A DNA stretch of 64,000 bases from Nannobrachium achirus (GCA_963921795.1 OY997645.1:22542918-22606917); one strand, 5' to 3'. Shown: positions 36,790 to 48,085, counted from the stretch's first letter. The notes: generated from the sequence alone by a model not told the origin. Translations and numbers: made by a program.

Positions 36790-37780
36790 CGCCAGGTGTT
36801 ACAAGGTGTTATACGCAACGCAAAGACAACAGCTGACAATTAGTTCACAGCACTTTACAGTGCCTCTCTGTGAGAGGGGATAAATCCTGAACACACAACT
36901 GCAGTACGTTGGCAGGGTTTTACTTGGTTGTCTGCTACACTAGATTGACCTTGACAGTAACATGATGACGATTTGCGGCCACAGACATTAATCTATGGCC
37001 TGACAGTGTGGCTTGGTGTTTTGCATCTCTCCCTCTCTCCAGAGAGTTCCAGGGTTTTTATCTTTTGTAGATTTAAAACTCTCCTGCTGTTTAGCTATGC
37101 TATAGTTCATATACCAGCTAACCTACATAACATCCATTAATTGACAGGTCAAATGTCACATTGCGGGCATCACAATAACCTGCTGTTCAGAGGAATTTAT
37201 GCCTAAATGGAAGGAAGGGCCCCACAGATTGATTCCATCCAAACCTCAACATGTACATCTTTCTAAAGTATCCTGGAGCATGCTCTTCACCTCTAACGGC
37301 CATCGCACTCTATATACCAAAGACAACATGCCTTACAGGAGCATTTCAGTAGCAGTGTGTGTGAGGAGTGTTATACTGATTTAAGCTTTTTCACCTGCTG
37401 GTCAGTCTCAAGTCTACCTATCTCCCATCTCACCTACAGTACATAATACTGTGAGGCTGAACTGCATCTATTGTACATAAATATATATACCGTGAAGTTT
37501 TTAATTATACCGACCTGTTGCACATAGACTTCACACTGTGAAGTTATTTACAAAAAGTTAAAGTACAGTAGCTAATACGGGAAAATAATGCCATTGGTGT
37601 ATACAATACACCAAACATTATGCACATGTACAGCTAAGGATGCTTTTTACATTTTCTTTGCTCTTTTGCCTTTTGCACTCTCTTTCTCTCCTAAGTCATT
37701 ATTACTTTTATTTGTGCTATTTCTGCTTTATTTTATATATACCGACTGCATTGTCTGTAAGGAAGCCAAACAAAAATAAG
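36790..37780. other. igsf5 intron 5, unassigned
   Basis: No element ends and no exon evidence. Confidence 0.4.
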
Positions 37781-37785
37781 TCTTA

Positions 37786-37989
37786 AGGTGGTTGCACACT
37801 GCTGCGTTTTTCGTTGCGAAATGCGTTTTTCAGGGCAAGGAGAGAGAGAGAGATAGAGAGAGCAAGGGACCGAGTGGTGCGCGAAACGGGCGGCAGTGTG
37901 CAAACGTGACTGACATAAAGTGAGCTTGATTTTTTCCCGAAATTCACTCCGATATTCGGCCCGAAAAACGCAGCAGTGTGCAACCACCT
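37786..37989. mobile_element. MITE with long perfect terminal repeats, 204 bp
   Basis: Ends AGGTGGTTGCACACTGCTGC and its exact inverse, extending through GTTTTTCG. Flanked by TTA on both sides, as in PIF/Harbinger-type MITEs. Confidence 0.75.
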
Positions 37990-38195
37990 TTACTCTTATG
38001 TACTGTACCTGTACAAAAGACGTAACAATAAAGTACAACGTTGACCTTGAGCCACTTAAGCCTTATATTATACTTTGTTGTATCACAGTGTCACTATTTT
38101 TGAAAATGTTAAGATTTCGTTTTTTATAATCTACGCCTATAATTAATGACATGCCCAAGATAGGAACGGCTACCACCGCAAAGAAAATAGAGTGA

Positions 38196-38201
38196 GAGAG
38201 A

Positions 38202-38265
<64 letters not shown>
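38196..38265. repeat. (GA)n microsatellite
   Basis: GA run with a GTGTGAG start. Confidence 0.95.
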
Positions 38266-38268
<3 letters not shown>

Positions 38269-38463
38269 CTGAATTCAAGGTTTCTGCTGACAGTAAATGT
38301 TCTATCTTTGTTTCAACAACAAAAGAACTGTGAGTCCTCATTGAATGTCATCGAGGGGCAATGCCAAGTCACTGTACGCCTGACTTCTTTATTATGCTTT
38401 AATCACCGTTCCTGCCAAACAAAGTGGCTGGGGGGAAGGTGGATTTATATCTATCTCTTAGTT

Positions 38464-38714
38464 GCATTTCGTTGTTGTCGGGTGGAAACCTCGTATCTCC
38501 AAGTTTTCAAATTTGTACGTTCTTTCGCAAAGTAAAGCCCTGCTTCATCATACAAGGCCGTCTCACAAAAGTAGTGAAAACAGCAGATCTACAAGCACAC
38601 AACGCCTCGCACCGCGAGGCGTTGTGTGCTTGTAGATCGTCTGTTTTCACTAGTTTGAATCATTTTTAAATGATAAATGCAAAACTAACGGTTTTGGACA
38701 TACAAGGTTTTCAC
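38464..38714. mobile_element. foldback MITE (GTCGGGTGGAAACC family), copy 4
   Basis: GTTGTCGGGTGGAAACCTCG to CATACAAGGTTTTCACC. Best-preserved central palindrome of the family (38569-38654). Its right end lies 28 bp from the igsf5 transmembrane exon. Confidence 0.8.
38569..38654. repeat. recurrent palindrome, copy 5 (near perfect)
   Basis: Arms of about 40 nt: GTGAAAACAGCAGATCTACA and CACAACGCCTCGC mirrored around CACC, with one mismatch near CGTCTG. Confidence 0.95.
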
Positions 38715-38742
38715 CTTGAAAAAAGCTGAACAAAGGATCTAC

Positions 38743-38893
38743 CTACTAGCTTGTCCAATCAGTCTTTGGAGGAGGACAATGCAGATGCAGAGTAGCAGCA
38801 GCAGCAGCAGCAGCAGGACAATAGCGGCCAGAGTGGCTGTGGCTGCCAACAGGACAGTGCAGTCATCTCCCTTCTCCTGCAGCACCTCTGCCA
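38743..38893 (-). CDS. igsf5: igsf5 exon 5: transmembrane segment
   Basis: Encodes residues 221-270: a short stalk (AEVLQEKGDD), then a hydrophobic helix of about 30 residues (233-262) with nine consecutive leucines, seven of them CTG codons in an uninterrupted run, then QRLIGQAS at the cytoplasmic face. The acceptor is gcgtttgcag. Two overlapping donors lie four bases apart (GTAG repeated): the downstream one gives phase 2 and joins exon 6 directly; the upstream one (exon edge 38747) gives phase 1 and fits only if the 25-nt microexon is included. A foldback MITE ends 28 bp downstream, at 38714. Confidence 0.85.
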
Positions 38894-39023
38894 CTGCAAA
38901 CGCAAGGTCACATCATTCTTTTACCCAAGAAGTGCTGAAACACTGCTGCTGGTACACTGAAAGCATGAGCTTGTAGTTTTTTTTATGCTACGCTGTTGCA
39001 CGACAAATTATAAAGGTTGTGCG

Positions 39024-39371
39024 TAGGGCTGCACGATTACGGCCAAAATGATTATCAAGATTTTTCTGATCAGGATTGAGACCACGATTATATATAAAAA
39101 TTATTCACTGAAAAGAAGATTTATTTAATTAAATTGTCACATAGACACAACTCTGCTTTCACATTCATGTTGCTACTGTACATTCCTACTAATGTGAATA
39201 CGAATAAGTTACTACGTTACTTAACACTAAGTTAAATCAAAGAGCACTGCTTTCACTTTTACATTGTGCTAATTAACACATCAATAAATGTCAATCAGAC
39301 GATCATGATCGTTTAATTGTAGGAAGCCAAAATCGTGATCACGACTAAAATTTGATTAATTGTCTAGCCTA
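39024..39371. mobile_element. diverged hAT MITE
   Basis: Begins TAGGGCTGCACGATTACGG and ends ATTGTCTAGCCTA, related in style to 35423-35918. No clear target duplication. Confidence 0.5.
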
Positions 39372-39416
39372 AGTTGCAGGTTATAGAGGTCCCTCCTATG
39401 GTAGGTTGAGCTATTG

Positions 39417-39420
39417 TGAA

Positions 39421-39463
<43 letters not shown>

Positions 39464-39464
39464 T
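39417..39464. repeat. (GAAA)n microsatellite
   Basis: Eleven GAAA units, about 140 bp from igsf5 exon 4. Confidence 0.95.
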
Positions 39465-39602
39465 CGTGTTAATTAAGAAACTAATAAACTGGGTCTGTAG
39501 TTTGGCAGCACCACTGTTCCTGTCAGATGCATGTGCATGTGCATGTGTGGAGGAGTCTAGACCGGTGCAGCTCTTGCTGTGTTTTCTAAAGAGCACTCTC
39601 AC

Positions 39603-39768
39603 CCACGGTGAGGCGAACGCCACTGGTCAGAGGTTGATGAAGAGCAGACACAGAGGCCAGACACTCCACATGAGAGCTCTCTGCTGCCTGCACGCTGAGG
39701 CTACTGTTCACACTGAAGAGGCCATCTGTAGACACTTCACTGCTGACGTTGTATTCACCCTGGTCCAC
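39603..39768 (-). CDS. igsf5: igsf5 exon 4: second half of second Ig domain
   Basis: Encodes residues 166-220, with the second core cysteine C201 (HVECLASV) and two sequons (NVS at 172 and NSS at 186). It joins exon 3 in phase 0 to give NDRE followed by VDQGEYNVSS, which reads as a normal D-to-F strand run of an Ig domain. The donor is CCGTGG then GTGAGAG (phase 1). The acceptor is weak (gttgtggag, poor pyrimidine tract); an alternative AG nine bases on would drop VDQ and stay in frame, so the first three residues are uncertain. Confidence 0.8.
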
Positions 39769-39947
39769 CTCCACAACACAGTGCACATTATTATTATGAC
39801 AGGGAGTGATTAACCAGAGCCATGATTATAATAACAGCATGACACGTGTTGAGTATGACAAACAACTGTATAGTTTATGAATTGTGTGTGCTGCTGAAAA
39901 CAGAGAGACAACATGAAACATCCATGTTTAGCATGAACACTTTATAA

Positions 39948-40457
39948 ACGTTAAGGATGTCCATAATTACAACACCAGAGGCAGTGCCACAGATCACGTT
40001 CAACCCAGAGTCAACTCAAAGAAAGGGTCAAACTCGTTCTTCTGCTATACCACAAAAATGTGGAATGCCTTACCGAAGGCCATAAAGGAGTGTGGATCAC
40101 TAGCATCCTTTAAAATTGCCCTGAAAAACCACTTACAGGCAGCAGCTGTTCGCAACTGGTAAAAACCTAGCACAACCCTACCCTCCCCTCCCCTGCGCCT
40201 TCATTGTATATACTTACTGTTTGTTTAGACTTACTGTTTTCTTTTTTTTTCCTTTTCTTTACATATCTACTGCATAGTACTGTGTTCTATTTGTCTGTCA
40301 TCCAATGTTATATGAGATACTTAAATGGTTTCCTGTTGAAATAAGCTTAGTCTTTTCATGGATCTCCTTTTAGTAGACCTTGTACCAGTGAACTGTACCG
40401 TCATGAAACTGTACATTTTCCTATGCAAACTTCTAATAAAGCCTTCAATCAATCAAA
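39948..40457 (+). mobile_element. 5'-truncated LINE, 3' end of reverse transcriptase ORF
   Basis: The frame 39959-40162 reads HNYNTRG, then FFCYTTKMWNALPKAIKE, SLASFKIALKNHLQ, and stops at TAA. This W-N-x-L-P plus SxxSFKxxLKxHL pattern is the C-terminal tail of RTE/CR1/Rex-type non-LTR ORF2 proteins. About 300 bp of 3' UTR ends AATAAAGCCTTCAATCAATC. Truncated at the 5' side, as LINE inserts usually are; lies in intron 3 of igsf5 in the opposite orientation. Confidence 0.8.
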
Positions 40458-40691
40458 ATGTGCCAAAGGATACATTTTGCTTGTTTAGCATGAAATGTCC
40501 TAAACAAGCTGTGCTGTGACCACAGACAAGTACTCCTGTACGATAATTTTGTGACTGAGGTACCTGTGTTTTTTGAGGGTTTGAGAGGTTTCAAGTAGGC
40601 TACATTAACTATGAAACTGACAATGCCACATTCATGGGGATTCATTGATTAAAATAAAAAAAAGAGTAAGTGCTACACAATGGAAAGATTA

Positions 40692-40692
40692 C

Positions 40693-40727
<35 letters not shown>
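40692..40727. repeat. (GAT)n microsatellite
   Basis: Eleven GAT units. Confidence 0.95.
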
Positions 40728-40923
40728 GACATTTACCTTTTTTTCCTTGTTGAATGAAAATTCAAAATGGACACAGGAATGTAATAATATTTCATTCTTA
40801 TCCTACTGTTGCACTGTACAGTTTACAGTTTAGGCATTTAGCAGACGCTTTTAATCCAAAGCGACAGTACTGTATAATGAATGGGATGTTCCAGGTTGTA
40901 TGATTGATGCAGCAATGTTTTAC

Positions 40924-41051
40924 CTCTCTGTCATTCAGCAGCCATGCCAGCCGGGGGTTTGGGAACCATCCTTCTGCTTGACACTCAAAGAGGAGCCACT
41001 CGCCCCTCAGAGCTGTCCTGTTGTCCCCTAAGACTTCCACACTGCCCCTCT
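40924..41051 (-). CDS. igsf5: igsf5 exon 3: first half of second Ig domain
   Basis: Encodes residues 123-165: B and C strands of a C-type Ig domain, with cysteine C146 (LFECQAEGW), tryptophan W159 (RLAWLLND) and a sequon NRT at 133-135. It starts in phase 1 after tttctttcag and ends in phase 0 at GACAGAGAG before GTAAAA. The domain is divided by an intron here, as in the second Ig domain of JAM-family genes. The pyrimidine tract of its acceptor runs into the end of a repeat element that starts about 8 bp away (41059). Confidence 0.85.
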
Positions 41052-41058
41052 CTGAAAG

Positions 41059-41108
41059 AAAAATCACACCAGTGTGAACTGAGCGGTGGTGTCCATTAAT
41101 TTCAAGGC

Positions 41109-41203
<95 letters not shown>

Positions 41204-41206
41204 ACG

Positions 41207-41241
<35 letters not shown>

Positions 41242-41390
41242 ATGCATCCATGTACATTTCAAGGCTGCTCAACCGCACCTCTCTGGTCACCCAGCGGTAC
41301 TCAGGCTACATACAGACACACATGCATACATACACAGATACACACATGGCCACGCTATGGAGACGGTGTGACCACCGCTCAAAAACACAT
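41059..41390. mobile_element. MITE, ATCACACCAGTGTGAA family, copy 3
   Basis: AAAAATCACACCAGTGTGAA at left, CACCGCTCAAAAAC at right, expanded by an internal (TG)n-(CGTG)n block (41109-41243). It abuts the acceptor of igsf5 exon 3. Confidence 0.65.
41109..41243. repeat. (TG)n then (TGCG)n microsatellite
   Basis: About 90 bp TG and about 40 bp TGCG. Confidence 0.95.
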
Positions 41391-41433
41391 ACCGTAGCAA
41401 AGTTGATGTAAGCAAGCTCTGAAGACTTTAGCT

Positions 41434-41600
41434 CAGTGGTTTTCAAAGGAGTCAATTGGAAAGGAGAAAAACATATATAAAATAATACATAATTTCATTT
41501 CAAATGTAATTTAATCGGCTATTATCTCTATTCTGGGCATTTCATAACAGGGTTATGGTTATTTGGGTGTCCTTGGTATGGAAATGTTTGGGAACCACTG
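41434..41600. mobile_element. short hAT MITE
   Basis: Ends CAGTGGTTTTCAAAG and GTTTGGGAACCACTG. The right flank is a TG repeat, so the target duplication cannot be read. Confidence 0.6.
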
Positions 41601-41601
41601 C

Positions 41602-41717
<116 letters not shown>

Positions 41718-43189
41718 TAGGGGTGGGCGATATGGAAAAATACAATATCACGATATTTTCCCAAGCTGTATCACGATACACGATTTTATCACGATTCTTT
41801 TTCACGTTGGTTTTTATGGTTATTTTTCAAGTTACTTGACAACAAACTCTCTGGGTTCCTTTTGGGAGGTCTAAATTGAACTTTACAAGTATGTAACTCT
41901 GACAGTATACAAATGAAACCAAATGGACTCTTACGGGTCCATTCGGTTCCATTTGTATACTGTCAGAGTTAGGTGGAGACCTTGACATTTTAAAGTTTGA
42001 GAACTTCTGATTTAGACCAAAATGCAGGTTTAAATTGAATTCTGCAATGAATCTCTGTATTAACGATTAAACAGGATTTTTATAAGGCTCCCTCAATTGT
42101 ATCACGATATATAGTTGGGTAGAAAATGGCAGTTCCGTGACCGTTGAGAGCAAAGGTCCGTTTCTCAATGGATTTGTCATCTAGGAGGGTTATTAAACAA
42201 ATTTGGCCGGGGTGTCTTTTTTAAAATGGCTGGGAAAATGTTTGAGAGCTAGGGTAATTTTCAGTCTCACTACACTATAAAGGCAAAAATGACTCCCAAA
42301 AAAATCTGCTTTAAGTGGGATGTGAGGGGTCAAACTAGGGGTTTTTAATTATTCTGAATCCATTGCAAGCATTTGTTTTGCATGAAAAACATTCCTTGGG
42401 CTAAAAACGGACCCCAAAAGACTGTGAATATTGATGACTCATCACTAAACCATCGTATTGTGGGGCCATTTCTTGCACAAGGAATGTTTTTCATGCCAAA
42501 CAAATGCTTGCAATGGATTCAGAATAATTAAAACCTCCTAGTTTGACCCCTCACATCCCACTTAAAGCAGATTTTTTGGGAGTCATTCACTTACTATACA
42601 CTACACTATAAAGGAAGAAATGATGACTCCCAAAGAATCTGCTTTAAGTGGGATGTGAGGGGTCAAACTAGGGGTTATTAATTATTCTGAATCCATTGCA
42701 AGCATTTGTTTGGCATGAAAAACATTCCTTGGGCAAGAAATGACCCCACAATACGATGGTTTAGTGATGAGTCATCAATTTTCACAGCCTTTTGGGGTCC
42801 GTTTTTAGCCCAAGGAATGTTTTTCATGCAAAACAAATGCTTGCAATGAATTCAGAATAATTAAAAACCCCTAGTTTAACCCCTCACATCCCACTTAAAG
42901 CAGATCTTTTGGGAGTCATTTTTGCCTTAGTGTAGTGTATAGCAAGTGAATGAGACTGAAAATTACCCTAGCTCTCAAACATTTTCCCAGCCATTTTAAA
43001 AAAGACACCCCGGACAAATTTGTTTAATAACCCTCCTAGATGACAAATCCATTGAGAAACGGACCTTTGCTCTCCACGGTCACGGAACTGCCATTTTCGA
43101 CCCAACTAATATACGATACCTTTGAAAAGGCATATCGTGGAGACATTGTATCGTCTCAACGATAATTATCACCATATCGCCCACCCCTA
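41718..43189. mobile_element. hAT element (GGGGTGGGCGATATGG family), copy 1
   Basis: Ends TAGGGGTGGGCGATATGG and CCATATCGCCCACCCCTA. Flanks gcatgcgt and gcgtgcgt (7 of 8). Many ATCACGATA units. It hosts two insertions: an 87-bp palindrome (41886-41972, AACTCTGACAGTATACAAAT arms) and the 993-bp palindrome below. A second copy is at 53421-54162. Confidence 0.8.
42114..43106. mobile_element. 993-bp double-hairpin palindromic element
   Basis: Outer arms GTTGGGTAGAAAATGGCAG ... CCATTTTCGACCCAAC with TA on each side. Inside, a unit of about 115 bp (CTGCTTTAAGTGGGATGTGA ... GAAAAACATTCCTTGGGC) occurs four times as forward, inverse, forward, inverse. The two loops are inverses of each other, so the whole is symmetric about 42610 and each half is itself a hairpin. 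No frame. Confidence 0.9.
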
Positions 43190-43253
43190 GCGTGCGTGCG
43201 TACTTGTGTGCGTACATGTGCATGCATGCAACTGTGGGTGTGTGTATCTCTCT

Positions 43254-45587
43254 TGATAAGATAAGAATTATGATACATAATTCTATGTTTGTGTATGAAG
43301 CTCATATGACCATAAGGTTATATATTATGAACTGAGCGTACAGTATAGAGACCACATTTTGGTCGGATACTGTAGGGCTCAGGCTATTAGATTACAGGTC
43401 ATAATAACTTTGGCTGCCCTGAATGTAATCATGCTTTGATATACTGTGATACTATGATATAAGTCACTAGTGGTGGAATATTACCAACACTACGTGGCAC
43501 TTTCTTCCTGTTATTTCCTTGTTATGATATGGGAACGAATCAATGAGTTCCTACTACTTCCTTGTTATGATATGGGAACGAATCAATGAGTTCCACGCTT
43601 CTTACTGTCATAAACTGTATGTCTTTATATACATGTTTTCCTCCATCTTGGAGGAGAGAGAGATTTAGAAAGCTGCCGCTATGGTACGCTCACTGTCTGT
43701 CTCCTCTGTCTGACTCCTCTCAAAATACAGCAATCTATGGACTGTCCTTTGGCTCGTGTCTCTTATTTTGGTTATGGATTTTATCCATAATCCATATTTA
43801 TTTAACATTAATAACTTACATTTCAATGGTCCATCGTAGCCGCATACAGTTTGTCAACATTGGCCGACTGAGGGATAAGTGTTCAGGCTGTTAGCCATTT
43901 AAAGTTCACTCTCTCCCCCGGTGGAACAATGTTGCAACACGTATGAAAAAGTACCAGCCAGGGAAATCTCTACATTGCTGCATTTTCAGACAAAGGTTTT
44001 TATTGGACAACAGTGTTATCTGAGTTTTGGATTAATGTGGACCCGCGTGGACATCCATCAGCACCGGACCGTGTGACGAAGGGTTGGATATCTCCACCGA
44101 TGTTCTCCGAGTGCGGTGCTTTGGGATCTCCACGCCTGGCAAATTCCTAAGTTGATTAAGATAAGTACATATTTACTTAATCCCTGTAACGTGTCGTGTC
44201 TTTGAATTTTGAATTAACGATGTCAATGTTTTGATAATTGAGAAGATTTGTGAATTATGTTCCCCCTCCGTCTGGAGGAGTCCGATAGCTCCTAATAATG
44301 TTTTGGTTTGACACGCGTCGTAAATTAACCCCAATCTACTAGATACAGAATGGTCGTAAATCTCTTTGTTTCATCTTACAACGTTTCAAGGTGGTGATCA
44401 ACACCTTAAATCTATTTTTATCTATTTCTCTGGTCTCTCCCTCTCATTGACAGGAGGATTAGTAGAGACAAATATTTTCAGACTTAACTTTTTCGGTACA
44501 GTCGTTGTCTTTTGTCTGGACCCACAAGTAAATTTGCAACTCATCTTGTTGAATGGTCATTATATGTTTTGCTTTAGCCTAGGGCGAGGTCTGCAGGCAT
44601 GTATTTTCTAAATCGGCCTGCTGAACCATTTGTTTGTACTTCTAGTCAGCCTGAATTAACGTGTACTCAGTATGTGAGTGCATGTGTTTGACTGTCTGCT
44701 AGAATAACACCTGCCTGCCAAGGTCAGATTGTTTTTGTGTGTCTGCTATCTGTTATGGGAACATGACCTCCTTTCTCCTATTTTTCGTAAACATTCTGAT
44801 TGTTTACTGTCTTAAGTATTTTGTTGATGTTCTGTCTGTCTTGTTATGAATACATTTTAGAAAAGACTTCATTACCCATAAATCTCTGTTGGGAACGTCA
44901 TGTTCCCTGGTTACCATAACAACCAAATTAGACCCCATTGTTGAGAAGGACACAAGGTCGCTTCTCGCCCCTGAGGCGTATTACTTATCACTGACAGTTT
45001 CAACTGTCCCTCTCCCCTGTGCCCACTGCTACTGTACTGTACTGTAGTGTATGATTTAAAGCTCTTTTCATTGATTTAAATAATTTAAATTATTTTATTT
45101 AACTTTTACAACTTGTTGTAAAAAAGGGGGGAGTTTAAGGATTAATATATTTTAATTTTGATTTGTTTTTGATTAATTTAATTTGGTTTTTCATTGATTT
45201 ATGATTTCAATTTGAAACTTAATTTGAAATATTTCTGTTTCAACATGGGCTGAGATGGAGCGGAGAGAGGAATGCAGTGTGGGGAAGGAATCGGGTCACC
45301 GGAATCACCACGACTGAGGCGGGGTGCAGACGAACCACCACCTGAGAGAGGCCAGGACAGTGCATGCCAATCCACCGCAGAGGCACGAGTGATCGTGCCT
45401 GGTCGGTGAGTTTCTGTTGCACTGTTGTCATGCCATGTAGTAGTACAAACGCTACCTGAAGAATTAAGTTGTCTTGAACAAATAAACTGGCCAAAGGTTC
45501 TCTGCTCCGTAGGAAACACCTGAAAGAAGAGACCCAGAAGAAACCACAGCATCTGCATGTCCTCACCGCCGTCTCTCCATGCCCCAC

Positions 45588-45621
<34 letters not shown>

Positions 45622-46488
45622 GTCACCACCGTCATCATCGTTTTCATTTTTCATTCTTTATTTTTATCTGTTTATTCAATTTTAATTCTGTCTTCATTCA
45701 TCTGTAAAAAACGATGAAATATTTTTATTTGGTGTCATATTTCTTTAACTTTAAGGATTTATTACAGTTCCCTTTAAAAAAAAATATTTCAGTCCTTTTT
45801 GAAAATTTGAATTTCTAAATATTATTAAAGTCTTCATAATATTATTATTATTATTACCCTGATAAAATGTTTAATATGGAGGTCATATGAACCTCATACA
45901 AAAATTAAAATGATAGATTGATAAGATAAGAATTATGATACATAATTCTATGTTTGTGTATGAAGCTCATATGACCATAAGGTTATATATTATGAACTGA
46001 GCGTACAGTATAGAGACCACATTTTGGTCGGATACTGTAGGGCTCAGGCTATTAGATTACAGGTCATAATAACTTTGGCTGCCCTGAATGTAATCATGCT
46101 TTGATATACTGTGATACTATGATATAAGTCACTAGTGGTGGAATATTACCAACACTACATGGCACTTTCTTCCTGTTATTTCCTTGTTATGATATGGGAA
46201 CGAATCAATGAGTTCCTACTACTTCCTTGTTATGATATGGGAACGAATCAATGAGTTCCACGCTTCTTACTGTCATAAACTGTATGTCTTTATATACATG
46301 TTTTCCTCCATCTTGGAGGAGAGAGAGATTTAGAAAGCTACCCCTATGGTACGCTCACTGTTTGTCTTCCTTGTCTGCTCTCTTAAAATACAGCAATCTA
46401 AGATTCAGTCCTTTGGTCTCTTTGTCTTATTTTAATTATGGATTTATAGATCCATACTTGTTTAACATTAATATTAATTTACATTTCA
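43254..46488. mobile_element. non-coding LTR retrotransposon
   Basis: Two long terminal repeats, TGATAAGATAAG ... ATTTCA, at 43254-43825 (572 bp) and 45919-46488 (570 bp), with 5-bp duplication tctct on both sides. One base after the 5' LTR comes TGGTCCATCG then TAGCCG, close to a primer site for tRNA-Tyr. The 2.1-kb interior has no gag or pol frame. No good purine tract precedes the 3' LTR; a purine run (AAAAAAGGGGGGAG) lies instead about 790 bp upstream. Repeats inside: (ATC)n at 45585-45623. A duplicated 54-bp segment occurs in each LTR. Confidence 0.8.
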
Positions 46489-47240
46489 TCTCTGTGTATT
46501 GGCACATTTGTAAAAAAAAGAATAATAATAATCCCTGCATATGCTTGTGTATCTGAGTTTATGAATGTAGACATGAATGGGGGAAAATTGATGAATTTCA
46601 TCAAAAGAAATGCTGCGCTTTAATTAAAATGCATGCACTTTTGTGACCATGTACCCTAAAATGAACAGAGCCTCTTCAGTTGAGCCTGTTCACTTGCAGA
46701 GGACAGATTGCATTCTTCCCACAGTGATTGATCATCTGTCTCAAAGTCTCAACTGGCTAACAAATGCCTCTCTCTTCCCCTCTATCTCCTACCCTGCCAG
46801 CCAAATAAGCCACTTAGAGGCCTAGCTGGGTGATAGCTCATATGTGAAGCCTATTGTCTGTCAGAGTGAAAGGCAGTGGATGCAACAGACAATTGCTATA
46901 GACAGAGAGATAATTACGGAAGCTTCTGCGCTTTTGTCTAACCAAATGACATGTCTGTGTTGATTTAGGCAAAACGCCCTGGATGCTCTGTGTGTGTGTG
47001 TGTTATTGCTTGCCCCATATTCCCCTAAGGAGGCCTTCATTTGATGTCTGATTTACCCTCATCATGAAGATATGATCAACTTAACGGTATAGCTTCATGT
47101 TCTGAGAAACCCTGGCTCTAGGACATGCACTGCAAAATCTCAAGTGCTAATTGTACCTTTACGGGTCTATTCCTACACTTAAATTAACAGTCAGGACTTT
47201 TGTGGTACTAGTCTTAGCAGCTGTTAGCAAATCTCGATGC
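46489..47240. other. igsf5 intron 2, unassigned
   Basis: No element ends seen. Confidence 0.4.
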
Positions 47241-47335
47241 CAGCGGGCAGGTGCGTCACAAGGGGGGGGGGGAGTGGGACTGAGTTACTAGGGCCCAAGG
47301 TGGAGGGGCCTTCATTATTTTATACTTTAGCTATT

Positions 47336-47419
47336 GAAAAATAGCAGATCTACAAGCTCACAGCACGGCACTCTGCACTGAGTGCCACGCTGCGAGCTTG
47401 TAGATCTGCTATTTTTGAA
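47336..47419. repeat. recurrent palindrome, copy 6
   Basis: AAAAATAGCAGATCTACAAG ... CTTGTAGATCTGCTATTTTT, with loop GCACGGCACTC-TGCACTGA-GTGCC. Confidence 0.95.
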
Positions 47420-47652
47420 AAGTCGTGAAAATGTGTGCAAATCTTTGAATATATGTATTTTTTAAGCAAACATTTGTAACTCAAATTTTGATTCTGGGTG
47501 GTCCATGGAACTAAATATTTTGAGATGGGGGTCCGTGGCCAAATTCATATCATTTTGGGGGTCCTTGACATGAAAAGGTTTGAGCACCACTGACATAAAA
47601 ACATAGGTTTTTCAAAAAACCTTCAAAGACTTGCACAAATTTTCACGAATTT

Positions 47653-47728
47653 TAAAAAATAGCAGATCTACAAGCTCGCAGCGCGGCACTCGTTGCCGTG
47701 CTGTGAGCTTGTATATCTGCTATTTTTC
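47653..47728. repeat. recurrent palindrome, copy 7
   Basis: AAAATAGCAGATCTACAAGC ... GCTTGTATATCTGCTATTTTT, with CGCAGCGCGGCACTC in the stem. Confidence 0.95.
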
Positions 47729-47781
47729 AATAGTTAAAGCACCCAGGGCCCAGAATTTGGTGCGACACCCCTGCCAGCGGG

Positions 47782-48053
47782 TAAAGGTTGGAGTGGGACC
47801 AACCGTCCTATTTGCATCGTCCGATGGAGGGCTGATCACGCTGGCCAATCACAGCTGATTGATACATCTGAATAGAGATAGGCACTCCTTACAACCTCAG
47901 CAACTCTGCGCCAACTCCACCCCAAAAAGGTCCATAAGTGATTCTCGGGAATAGGTCTCCTAAGGTTCAGTTAATCACAGGCACAGCAAAGCCCTGCCCC
48001 CTTTGGGCTGCGGCAGCGCTGTGGCTCTGCGTGCGTGCGTGAGTGTGTGTGTG

Positions 48054-48085
<32 letters not shown>

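Larger units (their letters stand above)
47248..47773. mobile_element. non-autonomous hAT element carrying two palindromes
   Basis: Perfect 8-bp duplication ccagcggg (47240-47247 and 47774-47781). Ends CAGGTGCGTCAC and GTGCGACACCCCTG. Palindromes at 47336-47419 and 47653-47728 are mirror-placed near the two ends. The middle has GGTCCTTGACATGAAAAGG and GTTTGAGCACCACTG, an internal hAT-like end. Confidence 0.9.

Noticed and set aside
45120..45134. Purine tract as the start of the 3' LTR
   Set aside because: The TG...CA LTR copies with matching 5-bp duplications start at 45919, so this tract is internal.
45199..45654. Minus-strand open frame whose start (MLWFLLGLFFQVF) looks like a signal peptide in an igsf5 intron
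   Set aside because: It lies inside the LTR element, starts in an (ATC)n-derived Asp/Met run, and no donor or phase joins it to the Ig exons; exon 1 at 60848 already supplies a signal peptide that fits.
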